Below, piece after piece: positions 43,269 through 52,001 of a stretch of 64,000 bases of DNA (positions within the stretch are counted from its first letter, which is position 1; each line of letters begins with the position of its first letter). Source of the stretch: Pseudoalteromonas aliena SW19 (GTDB lineage Bacteria > Pseudomonadota > Gammaproteobacteria > Enterobacterales > Alteromonadaceae). The notes under the pieces are model-generated. The model saw only the letters and a program-made list of their open reading frames with translations, did no database searches and was not told where the DNA came from. The stretch spans positions 744,001 through 808,000 of the forward strand of contig NZ_AQGU01000029.1 of the NCBI RefSeq assembly GCF_014905615.1, read 5' to 3'. The position numbers and the translations under genes are program-made.

Positions 43269-43730
43269 ATGAAATACATAACACTCGCTTTATTAACAGT
43301 TGCTTTTACAAGCGCAAATGCTTTTTCTGAGCCAAGCAATAAAACCCGCTTTATACCACTTTTAAAATCAAAATTGGGTGCTTATGAGGTGCTATCAACT
43401 AACTCTGCATTGTGCGTTGATAGTGAGTTGAGTTTATTAGAGAAAAATAATCCAAGTGCAGGTTTTAAGCTTGGTGAACAAATTATATTTGGTTCGCTAC
43501 ACAATGGCACACAAACAGTTAAAAAGCCGAATTTTTGTTTTATCACTAGTTCGTTAAAGTACAAAAGTGACGGCCTAGATAACGGCTTAAGAATGAGCCG
43601 TTGTGAAGACACCGTAAATGAAAAAACAATCAGACAAAGCATTCAATTTTTAGCTAACAATACGCTTAAATATACGTTAAGTGAGCCAAGTGTTGAATGT
43701 ACGTTTAAAAAGCAAAGTAATAGTAAATAA
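43269..43730 (+). CDS. Hypothetical secreted protein
   Basis: A 153-residue protein with signal peptide (KYITLALLTVAFTSANAFS) and four cysteines (ALCVDSE, NFCFITS, SRCEDTV, VECTFKK) probably paired in the periplasm. Family not recognised. GAGGATATAT precedes the ATG by about a dozen bases. Ends 12 bp from the convergent umuC gene. Confidence 0.65.
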   Translation: MKYITLALLTVAFTSANAFSEPSNKTRFIPLLKSKLGAYEVLSTNSALCVDSELSLLEKNNPSAGFKLGEQIIFGSLHNGTQTVKKPNFCFITSSLKYKSDGLDNGLRMSRCEDTVNEKTIRQSIQFLANNTLKYTLSEPSVECTFKKQSNSK

Positions 43731-43741
43731 AGTAGCTTTAA

Positions 43742-45001
43742 TTATTCACAATATATTTTGGGTATATCACGCCAGCGAGTGGTGTACTGAGGAGATAAAA
43801 AATCTCTGTTCATATGCCAGCGTTCATTTAGTTTACTACTAGCTAAACTAAGCATTCCTTTACCGTATCGTGTATTAATGGCATCTAGGCAGTTCATTAA
43901 TTGTGGGTTGTCACTGCGTTGATCAAACAAATCACTTTGCTGAAATTGCTGTGAAGTTAGCTCTAAAGCGCCTACACCGCATTTATAAAACCGCACAGCG
44001 GGCCTGTATATTTGCTCAAACACTTCAGACAGTGCATTGGCCATAATGCACGTGTTGTTTGTGGGTGTAGTAAATTGATATACAAATGATTTTTTATAAA
44101 ATATATCTTCATGGGATGAACTTGCCGCAAAAATATAAAGCTGCTTTGTTACTGACTTTTGCGCCCTTAATTTTCGTCCGACTATAGTTATGTGATTTAT
44201 TAATGCAGTTTTAAGTGCGGTAGGCTCGCTTATACGCTCTCCAAAACTTCTCGTTGAATATATCTCACGCTTGTCTTGTCGTACATCATCCCAGTTTAAA
44301 CAAGTTATCCCGTTAAGCTCATTTACTGTGCGTTCTACTACAACGCTAAAAGCACGGCGTATAGTCTTAGGGTTTTGTTGTGCTAGTTGCCATGCAGTAT
44401 GTATGTTCATTATTTTTAGCTTTTTTACTAAGCGTTTACCTATCCCCCATACATCTTGGCAGCTCATTCTTTGCAAAATAGCTTGCCTACTTGCTTCGTT
44501 GTCTATAACAGCGACGCCATTAAAGCCACTGAGCTTTTTAGCGGCGTGGTTAGCGGCTTTTGCTAAAGTAGGGGTTGGGCCAAAACCTACACCTACAGGA
44601 AGCTTTGTTTCGCGCCACACAGTGCGTCTTATTGTATGGCCGTATTCATGCCAATCTTTAATTAACGATGTGTAGCCATTAAAGTTCAAAAACGATTCAT
44701 CAATACTGTATATGTGTTGTGTATCGCAAAAGCGGCCAATAATATTCATCATCTTGTCGCTTAAATCAGCATAAAGCGCGTAATTGCTAGAGCGAATAAC
44801 AACGTTGTTTTGCTCAAGTAAATGCTTAACTTTAAAGTACGGGCCAAATTTAGGAATATTTAAATGCCGTGCAATAGGGCACATTGCACACACGCAACCA
44901 TCGTTATTAGTAAGCACAACCACTGGTTTTGAACGAATTGCAGGATCGAATACTTTTTCAGCACTGGCATAAAACGACACGGCATCAACTAAAGCATACA
45001 T
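43742..45001 (-). CDS. umuC: DNA polymerase V catalytic subunit UmuC
   Basis: A 419-residue Y-family polymerase for translesion synthesis. MYALVDAVSFYASAEKVFDP holds the first catalytic Asp and the steric-gate Tyr/Phe region; IYSIDESFLNF holds the second acidic pair. Helix-hairpin-helix VWGIGKRLVKKLKI and the little-finger domain GERISEPTALKTALINHI follow. Length matches E. coli UmuC. Its ATG overlaps the 3' end of umuD by 13 bases, so it is under the same LexA box. Confidence 0.95.
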   Translation of the reverse strand: MYALVDAVSFYASAEKVFDPAIRSKPVVVLTNNDGCVCAMCPIARHLNIPKFGPYFKVKHLLEQNNVVIRSSNYALYADLSDKMMNIIGRFCDTQHIYSIDESFLNFNGYTSLIKDWHEYGHTIRRTVWRETKLPVGVGFGPTPTLAKAANHAAKKLSGFNGVAVIDNEASRQAILQRMSCQDVWGIGKRLVKKLKIMNIHTAWQLAQQNPKTIRRAFSVVVERTVNELNGITCLNWDDVRQDKREIYSTRSFGERISEPTALKTALINHITIVGRKLRAQKSVTKQLYIFAASSSHEDIFYKKSFVYQFTTPTNNTCIMANALSEVFEQIYRPAVRFYKCGVGALELTSQQFQQSDLFDQRSDNPQLMNCLDAINTRYGKGMLSLASSKLNERWHMNRDFLSPQYTTRWRDIPKIYCE

Positions 45002-45402
45002 GACAGTAGTTCAGAGTTTTGGCGGTGCATTCTTATTGATAAACTAACCACTCCTTCTAATTGAAACTCGTCAGTGGGTGTTATTTGTACTGGTTGATAC
45101 AAAGGTGATGCCGATAAAAGCCGTGCATTTGTCTTATCAAGCAGCTTACACACAAATAAACCGTTTAAATTAGCAACAATTACATCGCCATCTTTAGCTT
45201 GCTCTGCGCGGTCGACTACCAGTAAATCGCCTTCAAAAATACCCACTTCTTGCATAGAACATCCCGATGCTATACCTATAAAGGTTGCATCGGGATGTTT
45301 TATTAACAGTTGATCAAGCGATACACCATGCACAGAATACTGTGCAGCAGGGGATTCAAAACCGCACACGCCTGCTTCTATATAAATGGGAATGACAAAC
45401 AT
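44989..45402 (-). CDS. umuD: DNA polymerase V regulatory subunit UmuD
   Basis: A 137-residue LexA-fold peptidase that cleaves itself with RecA help to form UmuD'. The cleavage site is VCGFESPA (Cys-Gly bond), the catalytic Ser is in ASGCSMQ and the catalytic Lys in LFVCKLL. ATG at 45402 with a short N-terminus, as usual for UmuD. Preceded by an exceptional LexA palindrome. Works with UmuC in error-prone repair after DNA damage. Confidence 0.95.
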   Translation of the reverse strand: MFVIPIYIEAGVCGFESPAAQYSVHGVSLDQLLIKHPDATFIGIASGCSMQEVGIFEGDLLVVDRAEQAKDGDVIVANLNGLFVCKLLDKTNARLLSASPLYQPVQITPTDEFQLEGVVSLSIRMHRQNSELLSCML

Positions 45403-45412
45403 AACTCAACCT

Positions 45413-45452
45413 AAAACGCATATACTGTATAAGTGTACAGTATATGCGTTTT
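45413..45452 (-). promoter_or_regulatory. LexA (SOS) box in a 40-bp extended palindrome
   Basis: CTGT-N8-ACAG (45425-45440) is a perfect SOS core. It sits inside arms AAAACGCATATACTGTA and TACAGTATATGCGTTTT that are exact reverse complements over 17 bases with a 6-nt centre. It lies ten bases upstream of the umuD start. Confidence 0.92.
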
Positions 45453-45483
45453 GTGTAAGTTATGCCAAGAAATGTATGGCTGA

Positions 45484-45903
45484 TCAATCCATATTTTTGA
45501 TCATTTGTTGTGCGGTATCTAAAAAGTCTTTGATTTGTTGAGGATTTAAGTTTTTACACATTTGATTATTTATTTTTTGCTCTGAGGCTAATAACTTATC
45601 AAAAAGAACTTTACCTTGCTCTGTAAGCGACAAAATAAAACAGCGTTTATCGTGCTCGCTCGCCTGTTTATTAATTAAATTTAAGCCAGTAAGCTCTTTC
45701 ACTAAACGTGCTATTTGCGCTTTATCGCGCTGCGTTTTAGTAACAATATCGTTAGCCGTACAGTTATTTACGTTTGCGATAATATGTATGCAGCGTACGT
45801 GCATAGCATTAATACCAAGTTCGCCTGCGTTAATTGCTTCGCGAATTGTTACACGGTAATTTTGCATTAATTCAAACAGCGTATTTGATAAAGGCGTATT
45901 CAT
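45484..45903 (-). CDS. MarR-family transcriptional regulator
   Basis: A 139-residue dimeric repressor with a winged helix: HVRCIHIIANVNNCTANDIV, then TQRDKAQIARLVKELTGLNL and a wing KQASEHDKRCFILSLT. I choose the ATG at 45903 (MNTPLSN) with GAG upstream; a longer frame to 45978 would run through the operator palindromes that stand in the intergenic region. Divergent from a siderophore-interacting flavoprotein gene, which it probably controls along with itself. Confidence 0.88.
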   Translation of the reverse strand: MNTPLSNTLFELMQNYRVTIREAINAGELGINAMHVRCIHIIANVNNCTANDIVTKTQRDKAQIARLVKELTGLNLINKQASEHDKRCFILSLTEQGKVLFDKLLASEQKINNQMCKNLNPQQIKDFLDTAQQMIKNMD

Positions 45904-45916
45904 AGAACTCTCAATA

Positions 45917-45960
45917 TAGTTGACAAAGTCAATTAACTTGTTATAGTTGATTTTATCAAC
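45917..45960. promoter_or_regulatory. Two tandem palindromes, probable MarR operators
   Basis: TTGACAAAGTCAA (45920-45932) and GTTGATTTTATCAAC (45946-45960) are palindromes that share TAGTTGA and recur 27 bp apart, in the short space between the marR and siderophore-interacting genes. Confidence 0.7.
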
Positions 45961-46025
45961 CAATGGGGCGTTGTGCAATGCCTGCTTCTATAGCAGCCAA
46001 TTATTAATGTAAAACGAGGTAATAC

Positions 46026-46769
46026 ATGAGTAAACAGGTTCGTAAAGCCAACGTATTAAGTACAGAGCAAATTACACCTCACCTACAACGTATTGTAGTA
46101 GGCTCTGATGATTTTAAAGACTTAACCTCAGAGTATATTGGTAACTATGTAAAAGTACTGTTCCCAAAAAATGGTGAAGTGGATTTTAACTTAAAAACAG
46201 CCTGTGTACGGTCATATACAATAAGGCATGTAGATGCACAAACAGGTGCGCTAACACTTGATTTTGTTATAAATATGCACCAAGGCCCTGCAACTGACTG
46301 GGCTAAAATTGCAAAAGTAGGCGACGAGCTAGGTATTGCAGGGCCAGGCCCTAAAAAGCTAGATAATTATGATCATTCGCATTATGTATTACTAGGCGAT
46401 TTAACATCGGTAAATGCAATAAAAGGGTATGTGCAGCAATTACCTTTAACTTCAAAAATTGATGCTTTTTTACATGCGCCTACTGAGCAAGATATTATTG
46501 ATTTAGAAACAAATCGCGACATAAACTGGGTAATCACCGATAGTGCTGATACAGTAATGCTAAGCGCACTTAAAAGTTTGCACATTACAGTAGAGCCTCC
46601 CATTGTATTTATGGCATTAGAGGCTGGGCTTGTCCGCAAAACAAAAGCATTGTTAATAGAGCAATTTAATATACCGCGCGGTAATATTGTTTCCTCAGGA
46701 TATTGGAAAAAAGGCGTGGATTCAGAAGGCTATAAAAAGCAGCGCCAACGTGATGCACAGCTTGCCTGA
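46026..46769 (+). CDS. Siderophore-interacting protein (ferric-siderophore reductase, FAD)
   Basis: A 247-residue flavoenzyme of the SIP/ViuB type that strips iron from siderophores by reduction. The FAD site has RSYTIRHVDAQ followed by DFVINMHQGPATDWA, then GDELGIAGPGPK; the NAD(P)H part ends in FMALEAGLVRKTKALL and GNIVSSGYWKKG. Preceded by AAACGAGGTAATAC. Divergent from the MarR gene, whose operators lie between. No Fur box was seen here. Functional partner of the TonB siderophore receptor at 6348 is plausible though distant. Confidence 0.88.
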   Translation: MSKQVRKANVLSTEQITPHLQRIVVGSDDFKDLTSEYIGNYVKVLFPKNGEVDFNLKTACVRSYTIRHVDAQTGALTLDFVINMHQGPATDWAKIAKVGDELGIAGPGPKKLDNYDHSHYVLLGDLTSVNAIKGYVQQLPLTSKIDAFLHAPTEQDIIDLETNRDINWVITDSADTVMLSALKSLHITVEPPIVFMALEAGLVRKTKALLIEQFNIPRGNIVSSGYWKKGVDSEGYKKQRQRDAQLA

Positions 46770-46910
46770 ATACCTTAGAGCAAAATAACATATACCTATT
46801 TTGCTTTAATACCTCTGCGTAACTTGAATTGAGCTAATTGCAAACCCATTTAAGTGTTTTATGTTAATGATGTAATCCATTATTAGCATGCATTTTTAGG
46901 AGCTGCTATT

Positions 46911-47900
46911 TTGTTAAATTCCATTCCTTTTTCGTTATTAGAACTTGCCCCCATGATCAAAGGGGACAGCGTTACTAACACTCTTCATAAAAGTACTAAA
47001 TACGCCCAACGTGCTGATGAGCTTGGCTTTAACCGTTTTTGGCTTGCTGAGCATCATAATATGCCAGGTATAATTTGTGCGGCCACTTCTATTTTGGTTG
47101 GTCACATAGCGGGTAATACCAAAAAGATACGCGTTGGATCAGGTGGTATAATGCTGCCAAACCACTCCCCATTAGTTGTTGCTGAACAATTTGGTACATT
47201 AGAGAGCTTATATCCTGGGCGAATAGATTTAGGACTAGGGCGAGCACCAGGCAGCGACCAAGTAACGAGTCGTGCGCTAAATAACGATATGAGCCGCGCA
47301 GAAAACTTCCCAGGTGAAGTAACTGAGCTGCAAACATTGTTAGGTCCTTACAACGGTACGCATCCTATACGTGCTATACCAGGTGAGAACACAAATGTTC
47401 CTATTTGGTTATTAGGCTCGAGTTTATTTAGCGCGGAGTTAGCGGCGCAAAAAGGATTACCGTATGTATTTGCTGGGCATTTTGCACCGCGCTTTGTGCA
47501 CGATGCAATAGCGTTGTATAAGCGCGAATTTAAAGCATCAAGCGTACTTAATAAGCCATACGTCATGCTTGCACTGCCTTTAGTGGCAGCAGACACCGAC
47601 GATGAAGCGCAATACTTGTCGACTACTTCTAAGCAACGTGTGCTCGAACTTATACGCGGTAACGAGCTGTGGCTAAAACCACCTGTTGAGAGTATGGACG
47701 GGTTGTGGAGCGAACAAGAACGCGCTCATGTAGAGAACTTTTTAAGTCTAAGCGTAGTAGGCGGACATGTAAGTATTAAACACAAGTTAGAGATGATAGC
47801 GAAACAGCTAGAAGTTGATGAGTTTATATTTACTAACGACGTATTTGATAGTGAAAAACGCCACCGTGCACTCGAAATTTTAATGGAAATAAAGCACTAA
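46911..47900 (+). CDS. LLM-class flavin-dependent oxidoreductase
   Basis: A 329-residue luciferase-like monooxygenase. The family pattern begins SLLELAPMIKGD and continues YAQRADELGFNRFWLAEHHN, SGGIMLPNHSPLVVAEQFGT, GLGRAPGSDQ and PIWLLGSSLFSAELAAQKGL. It uses reduced flavin (FMNH2) and oxygen on a small organic substrate that cannot be told. Start is TTG at 46911 with AGGAG eight bases before; no better ATG exists close by. Confidence 0.85.
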   Translation: MLNSIPFSLLELAPMIKGDSVTNTLHKSTKYAQRADELGFNRFWLAEHHNMPGIICAATSILVGHIAGNTKKIRVGSGGIMLPNHSPLVVAEQFGTLESLYPGRIDLGLGRAPGSDQVTSRALNNDMSRAENFPGEVTELQTLLGPYNGTHPIRAIPGENTNVPIWLLGSSLFSAELAAQKGLPYVFAGHFAPRFVHDAIALYKREFKASSVLNKPYVMLALPLVAADTDDEAQYLSTTSKQRVLELIRGNELWLKPPVESMDGLWSEQERAHVENFLSLSVVGGHVSIKHKLEMIAKQLEVDEFIFTNDVFDSEKRHRALEILMEIKH

Positions 47901-47942
47901 AATATAGTTAGTTAAGCAAGCGTAAACTCTGGGCTTGTTAAC

Positions 47943-48006
47943 ATACAGACATCATCAAAAGTTAAACTTTTTAACTCATTTTATTAACTTTAAGTGATGT
48001 CTGTAT
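47943..48006. terminator. Nested inverted repeats after the LLM oxidoreductase gene
   Basis: ATACAGACATCA (47943) and TGATGTCTGTAT (to 48006) are perfect 12-bp arms, and inside them AAAGTTAA and TTAACTTT form a second 8-bp pair. The structure begins 42 bp past the stop and could be a terminator or a stable 3' end. Confidence 0.6.
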
Positions 48007-48182
48007 TTGTTATTTAAATATTCAAAGTAAATTTGATTGCTATTTTTAGTACATATTTTGCTTTATATACCGTTCTGTTTTTTCAATCGAACTGATTTAA
48101 ACAATCAATTTTAAGATATCACTTTTGTTTTTTATAATGTAGCTATTAAACCAGACATCATAAAATTAAAGGCAGGTACACC

Positions 48183-49196
48183 GTGAACTCTCTAAACACC
48201 GCAACAGCTAATTCAGTTAACAAAACAGCGCAGCCAAAAGTTGCTCTGATTGCTGAAGGTGGCGGGCAGCGAGGGATCTTCACAGCTGGCGTACTTGATG
48301 CGTGGTTAGAGCAAGAGTACGACCCATTTGATTTATTTATTGGTACCTCAGCAGGCTCACAAAATTTAACCAGCTACTTAGCGCGTCAAAAAGGCTATGC
48401 TAAACGTTTAATTAGGGGACTATCTCGTAATAAACGCTTTTTCCAATTAGGCCGTGGCTTGGTTGGGAAACACATCGTCGATTTAGATTGGTACTTTGAC
48501 AAAACCACCGAGGTAAACAGAGCCATAGATTTTAAAACGGCTAAAATCAGTTTAGGTGAGCGTGAACTACTTATAACAGCAACAAATGCACGAGACAGAA
48601 AAGCTTATTACTTATCGCCAACAGGTGAGAGTGGTCAATGGCGTGATTTGTTAAAGGCTTCTAGCGCACTGCCATTTTTATACAAACAAGGTGTAAAGTT
48701 AACACCTTGGTTAAATGCAAAAGCAGCGAACGAAACCCACTTAGTCGAAGAACAAACTCAAAGCGATTTCTATCTTGATGGTGGCTTAGCTGCGCCATTG
48801 CCAGTACGAGAAGCTTATAACAGAGGTGCTCGTAAGATTGTGGTAATAAGAACGGTTGATGCTAATTTTCAAGCGCAATCTGCGTGGGTTCAAAAACTAA
48901 GATTGCTTGCCTCTGCAGCAGGTTATTGTCCAAAAACATTAGACTACTTAATACAGCACGAACAAGCTTACTTAGATGAGCTTGAGTTTATTGCAAGTCC
49001 ACCGGATGATGTAGAAATAATACAAATTTTTGCAAATGAAAAACTACACAGCAAATTATTAGGCAGCTCGAATAACGATTTACGTTTTGATCATAAATTA
49101 GGCCTTGAAGCGGGCAGAAGCTATTTAGTACAACAAAGCCTAAATGCGAGTACTAGCACACACGACTATGCGGTAAGCGAATATTGTTATAATTAA
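48183..49196 (+). CDS. yjjU: Patatin-like phospholipase, YjjU family
   Basis: A 337-residue lipid hydrolase. LIAEGGGQRGIFTAGVLDAW (oxyanion loop), LFIGTSAGSQNLTSYL with the nucleophile Ser in GTSAGS, and the catalytic Asp in YLDGGLAAPLPVREA. The order and lengths agree with E. coli YjjU. GTG start with AGG upstream; no signal peptide, so it is cytoplasmic. Substrate likely phospholipid acyl chains, not proven. Confidence 0.9.
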   Translation: MNSLNTATANSVNKTAQPKVALIAEGGGQRGIFTAGVLDAWLEQEYDPFDLFIGTSAGSQNLTSYLARQKGYAKRLIRGLSRNKRFFQLGRGLVGKHIVDLDWYFDKTTEVNRAIDFKTAKISLGERELLITATNARDRKAYYLSPTGESGQWRDLLKASSALPFLYKQGVKLTPWLNAKAANETHLVEEQTQSDFYLDGGLAAPLPVREAYNRGARKIVVIRTVDANFQAQSAWVQKLRLLASAAGYCPKTLDYLIQHEQAYLDELEFIASPPDDVEIIQIFANEKLHSKLLGSSNNDLRFDHKLGLEAGRSYLVQQSLNASTSTHDYAVSEYCYN

Positions 49197-49289
49197 GCAA
49201 ATCGGATACCTAGATCATGAATAATACTGGAACTTGAAGTTGCAGTATTATTAATTCAAAAGTTTTTAAATTGAAATATTAAAAATAAC

Positions 49290-49721
49290 TTAAGTTGATG
49301 AAAGCAATATGCTTGTTTCACTATTTAAAATACCGTCTATTTCACGTACTTGCCTAAGCACTCCATCAAACTCACTTAAATTCGCGGCCTGTATCTCTGC
49401 TACCAAATCCCAAGCACCATTGGTAGTGTGCAATTTTGTAAGTTCGGGTATACCACGCATAGTTTTAATAACTTGAGAAGTTGATTTACCAATCACTTCC
49501 ACCATCATAATTGCACGAACGGCTTCGGTTTCTATGTGTTCATGCACTCTTATGGTAAACCCTAAAATAGCGCCTGAGCTCACTAATCGATCTAATCTAT
49601 TTTGCACTGTCCCGCGTGACACATTTAAAGAACTTGCTAAAGCAGAGATAGAGGCGCGACCGTCTTTTCGTAATTCAGCAATTAAAGCGTTATCAAGGGA
49701 ATCGTAAATATAAGGAGTCAT
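49290..49721 (-). CDS. Lrp/AsnC-family transcriptional regulator
   Basis: A 143-residue regulator with N-terminal helix-turn-helix (IAELRKDGRASISALASSLN, VSRGTVQNRLDRLVSSGAI) and C-terminal RAM effector domain (VMVEVIGKS-type strand IMMVEVIGKSTSQV). Divergent from the ornithine cyclodeaminase gene, so it likely senses an amino acid such as ornithine, citrulline or proline and controls that operon. No operator was pinned down. Confidence 0.9.
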   Translation of the reverse strand: MTPYIYDSLDNALIAELRKDGRASISALASSLNVSRGTVQNRLDRLVSSGAILGFTIRVHEHIETEAVRAIMMVEVIGKSTSQVIKTMRGIPELTKLHTTNGAWDLVAEIQAANLSEFDGVLRQVREIDGILNSETSILLSST

Positions 49722-49892
49722 AAATCAAACCTTTTAGAGCATGGCCTACTAAAATACACAATTTGTATATACCTGCATAGCAAAGTGATAAAAATTAATA
49801 AAATTTGTATAACTAATTGCCATATTAAATAGCATGCGGCCTCGCTAAACTTGTTTTAAATTAACTAATACATTTATTTAAGAGGTTTCAAC

Positions 49893-50966
49893 ATGAGTCA
49901 TTTTATAGCACAGCCAAAACAAGGCGTTCCGTTTGTTAGCGTTCAGGCAATGGCTAAGCTTATAAATAGCTTAGGTATCGAAAACGTTTTGTTAGAGCTA
50001 ACACATAAATTAGAAACCGACTTTGCCCGTTGGACTGAGTTTGATAAGTCACCTCGCTATGCAGCACACTCACCAGAGGGTGTAATAGAGCTAATGCCAG
50101 TGAGTGATGGCCAAATGTTCAGCTGTAAATATGTAAATGGTCACCCAAAAAACACCTTTCGAGAACTTCAAACAGTCGCTGCATTTGGTATTTTAGCCGA
50201 TGTAGATAGTGGTTATCCGGTAATGATCAGCGAAATGTGCCTACTAACAGCGCTACGTACAGCGGCTACATCGGCGCTGGTGGCTAAGTATTTAGCACCA
50301 AAAAACTCAACAACACTTACATTAATTGGTAATGGGGCACAGTCTGAGTTTCAGGCACTGGCATTTAAAGCTGTATTGGGCATAACACATATTCGTTTAT
50401 ACGATATAGATGCAAACGCGTCTAAAAAAGCATTTACTAATTTAAGTGCTTACGGGTTAAACGTAACTATTTGTAATAGCGTACAGGAAGCTGTGCAAGG
50501 TGCGCACGTTATTACAACCTGCACCGCCGATAAAACCAATGCTACAATTTTAACAAACGAGATGATCCCACAAGGTGTGCACATTAATGCCATAGGCGGC
50601 GATTGCCCAGGTAAAACAGAGTTAGATACTAAATTACTCGAGCGCGCTAATGTATTTGTAGAGTACGAGCCACAAACTCGAATTGAGGGCGAAATACAGC
50701 AAATGAGTGAAAGCTTTGTTGTAACTGAGTTTCATAAAGTCGTTAATAAGCAATCGCTTGGCCGTACTAGCCAAGACGAATTAACTATTTTTGATGGTGT
50801 AGGCTTTGCGAGCGAAGATTTTACAGCGCTTGTATTTATACGCGATCAACTTATTAAAAGCGGTGAATTTACATTGCTCGATTTAATTACACAGCAAGCC
50901 GATCCGCGCAACTTGTTTTCGGTACTTAATACAGAGCAAACATCAGCACAAGAGCACGTAGCATGA
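49893..50966 (+). CDS. Ornithine cyclodeaminase family protein
   Basis: A 357-residue NAD-dependent enzyme of the mu-crystallin/OCD fold. The N-terminal domain has AALTAATS-like residues CLLTALRTAATSALVAKYLA, and a Rossmann part has LTLIGNGAQSEFQALAFKAV, then VITTCTADKTNATIL and AIGGDCPGKTELD with the catalytic Asp. Converts ornithine to proline plus ammonia. The stop TGA overlaps the ATG of ctlX, giving coupled translation. AGAGG precedes the start. Confidence 0.9.
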   Translation: MSHFIAQPKQGVPFVSVQAMAKLINSLGIENVLLELTHKLETDFARWTEFDKSPRYAAHSPEGVIELMPVSDGQMFSCKYVNGHPKNTFRELQTVAAFGILADVDSGYPVMISEMCLLTALRTAATSALVAKYLAPKNSTTLTLIGNGAQSEFQALAFKAVLGITHIRLYDIDANASKKAFTNLSAYGLNVTICNSVQEAVQGAHVITTCTADKTNATILTNEMIPQGVHINAIGGDCPGKTELDTKLLERANVFVEYEPQTRIEGEIQQMSESFVVTEFHKVVNKQSLGRTSQDELTIFDGVGFASEDFTALVFIRDQLIKSGEFTLLDLITQQADPRNLFSVLNTEQTSAQEHVA

Positions 50967-51874
50967 GCCACGTAAATCAAGCACCGAGTGCGGTTGTTAT
51001 GGTACGTCCGCATCACTTTACGTCTAACCCACAAACAATGCTCGACAATGCATTTCAAAGTGAATGCTTAGCACCAAATCAAAGTGAACAAGCATATAGC
51101 GAAGTCACAAATGCAGTAAAATTATTAAAAAATGAAGGGGTAAAAGTTCACCTTTTTGAAGATGAGCAAACACAGACTCCCGACTCTGTGTTTCCAAATA
51201 ACTGGTTTTCTACTCATCAAAGTGGGGAATTAATAATCTACCCAATGTTTGTAGAAAACAGAAGGTTAGAATATCGAAAAGATATTATTGATTTTTTAAC
51301 GGATCACTATAAAGTGACGGTTGTGACTGATTATGCGCATTTGGTGAAAGAAAATTCATTCCTAGAAGGCACGGGCTCACTGGTTCTCGATCATCAACAT
51401 AAACTGGCTTATGCAGCAAAATCTAAAAGAACAACTCAATCGGTTGTTAATACAGTTTGTAATTTTCTCGCATTAAAACCCGTTATATTTAATGCATATG
51501 ATGAACAAGGCACTGCGGTTTATCACACTAATGTATTAATGTGCGTTGCAACTGAGTTTGTAATGGTTGGCTTAAACATGGTGCCAAGTGAGGAGCGTAA
51601 AGCGCTAGTTACTCATTTTTTACAAAGCCATCACGAAGTAATTGATTTATCACTCGATCAAATTAATCAATTTTGTGGTAACGCCATAGAGTTACAAGGT
51701 AACAATGGCCGTATTTTAGCGTTATCGCAAACAGCATTTAATGCGCTCACAACAGCACAAATAGCAGCCATACAAAAAACGGCTAAGCTTGTACCGTTAC
51801 CGATTCCTACCATTGAGTCGGCTGGTGGATCAGTTAGATGCATGATTGCAGGAGTTCATTTGCAAAACAAATAA
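50963..51874 (+). CDS. ctlX: Citrulline hydrolase CtlX (arginine deiminase/amidinotransferase fold)
   Basis: A 303-residue guanidino-group enzyme. VVMVRPHHFTSNP opens the fold, PDSVFPNNWFSTH holds the acidic substrate pair, VYHTNVLMCV the catalytic His, and the nucleophilic Cys is in the final GGSVRCMIAG. This is the pattern of CtlX, which splits citrulline to ornithine, ammonia and CO2. Together with the overlapping ornithine cyclodeaminase gene it would give citrulline to ornithine to proline. Ends at a terminator. Confidence 0.88.
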   Translation: MSHVNQAPSAVVMVRPHHFTSNPQTMLDNAFQSECLAPNQSEQAYSEVTNAVKLLKNEGVKVHLFEDEQTQTPDSVFPNNWFSTHQSGELIIYPMFVENRRLEYRKDIIDFLTDHYKVTVVTDYAHLVKENSFLEGTGSLVLDHQHKLAYAAKSKRTTQSVVNTVCNFLALKPVIFNAYDEQGTAVYHTNVLMCVATEFVMVGLNMVPSEERKALVTHFLQSHHEVIDLSLDQINQFCGNAIELQGNNGRILALSQTAFNALTTAQIAAIQKTAKLVPLPIPTIESAGGSVRCMIAGVHLQNK

Positions 51875-51884
51875 TGTATAGTTT

Positions 51885-51912
51885 TAAGGCAGCAAAAAGT
51901 ATGGCTGCCTTA
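51885..51912 (+). terminator. Terminator after ctlX
   Basis: TAAGGCAGC / GCTGCCTTA, a perfect 9-bp stem over a 10-nt loop, 10 bases past the stop codon. No long T-run, so read-through into the symporter is possible. Confidence 0.75.
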
Positions 51913-52001
51913 TTAGTATAAAATTTAAGTCGATGTCGTAAGCAAAAGCCGTTATATCCGCAACCGGATACTAATATAAAAAATATAAGAAGGAATTAGC
52001 A

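Noticed and set aside
45904..45978. In-frame extension of the MarR regulator
   Set aside because: It contains two operator-like palindromes, so it is more likely intergenic.
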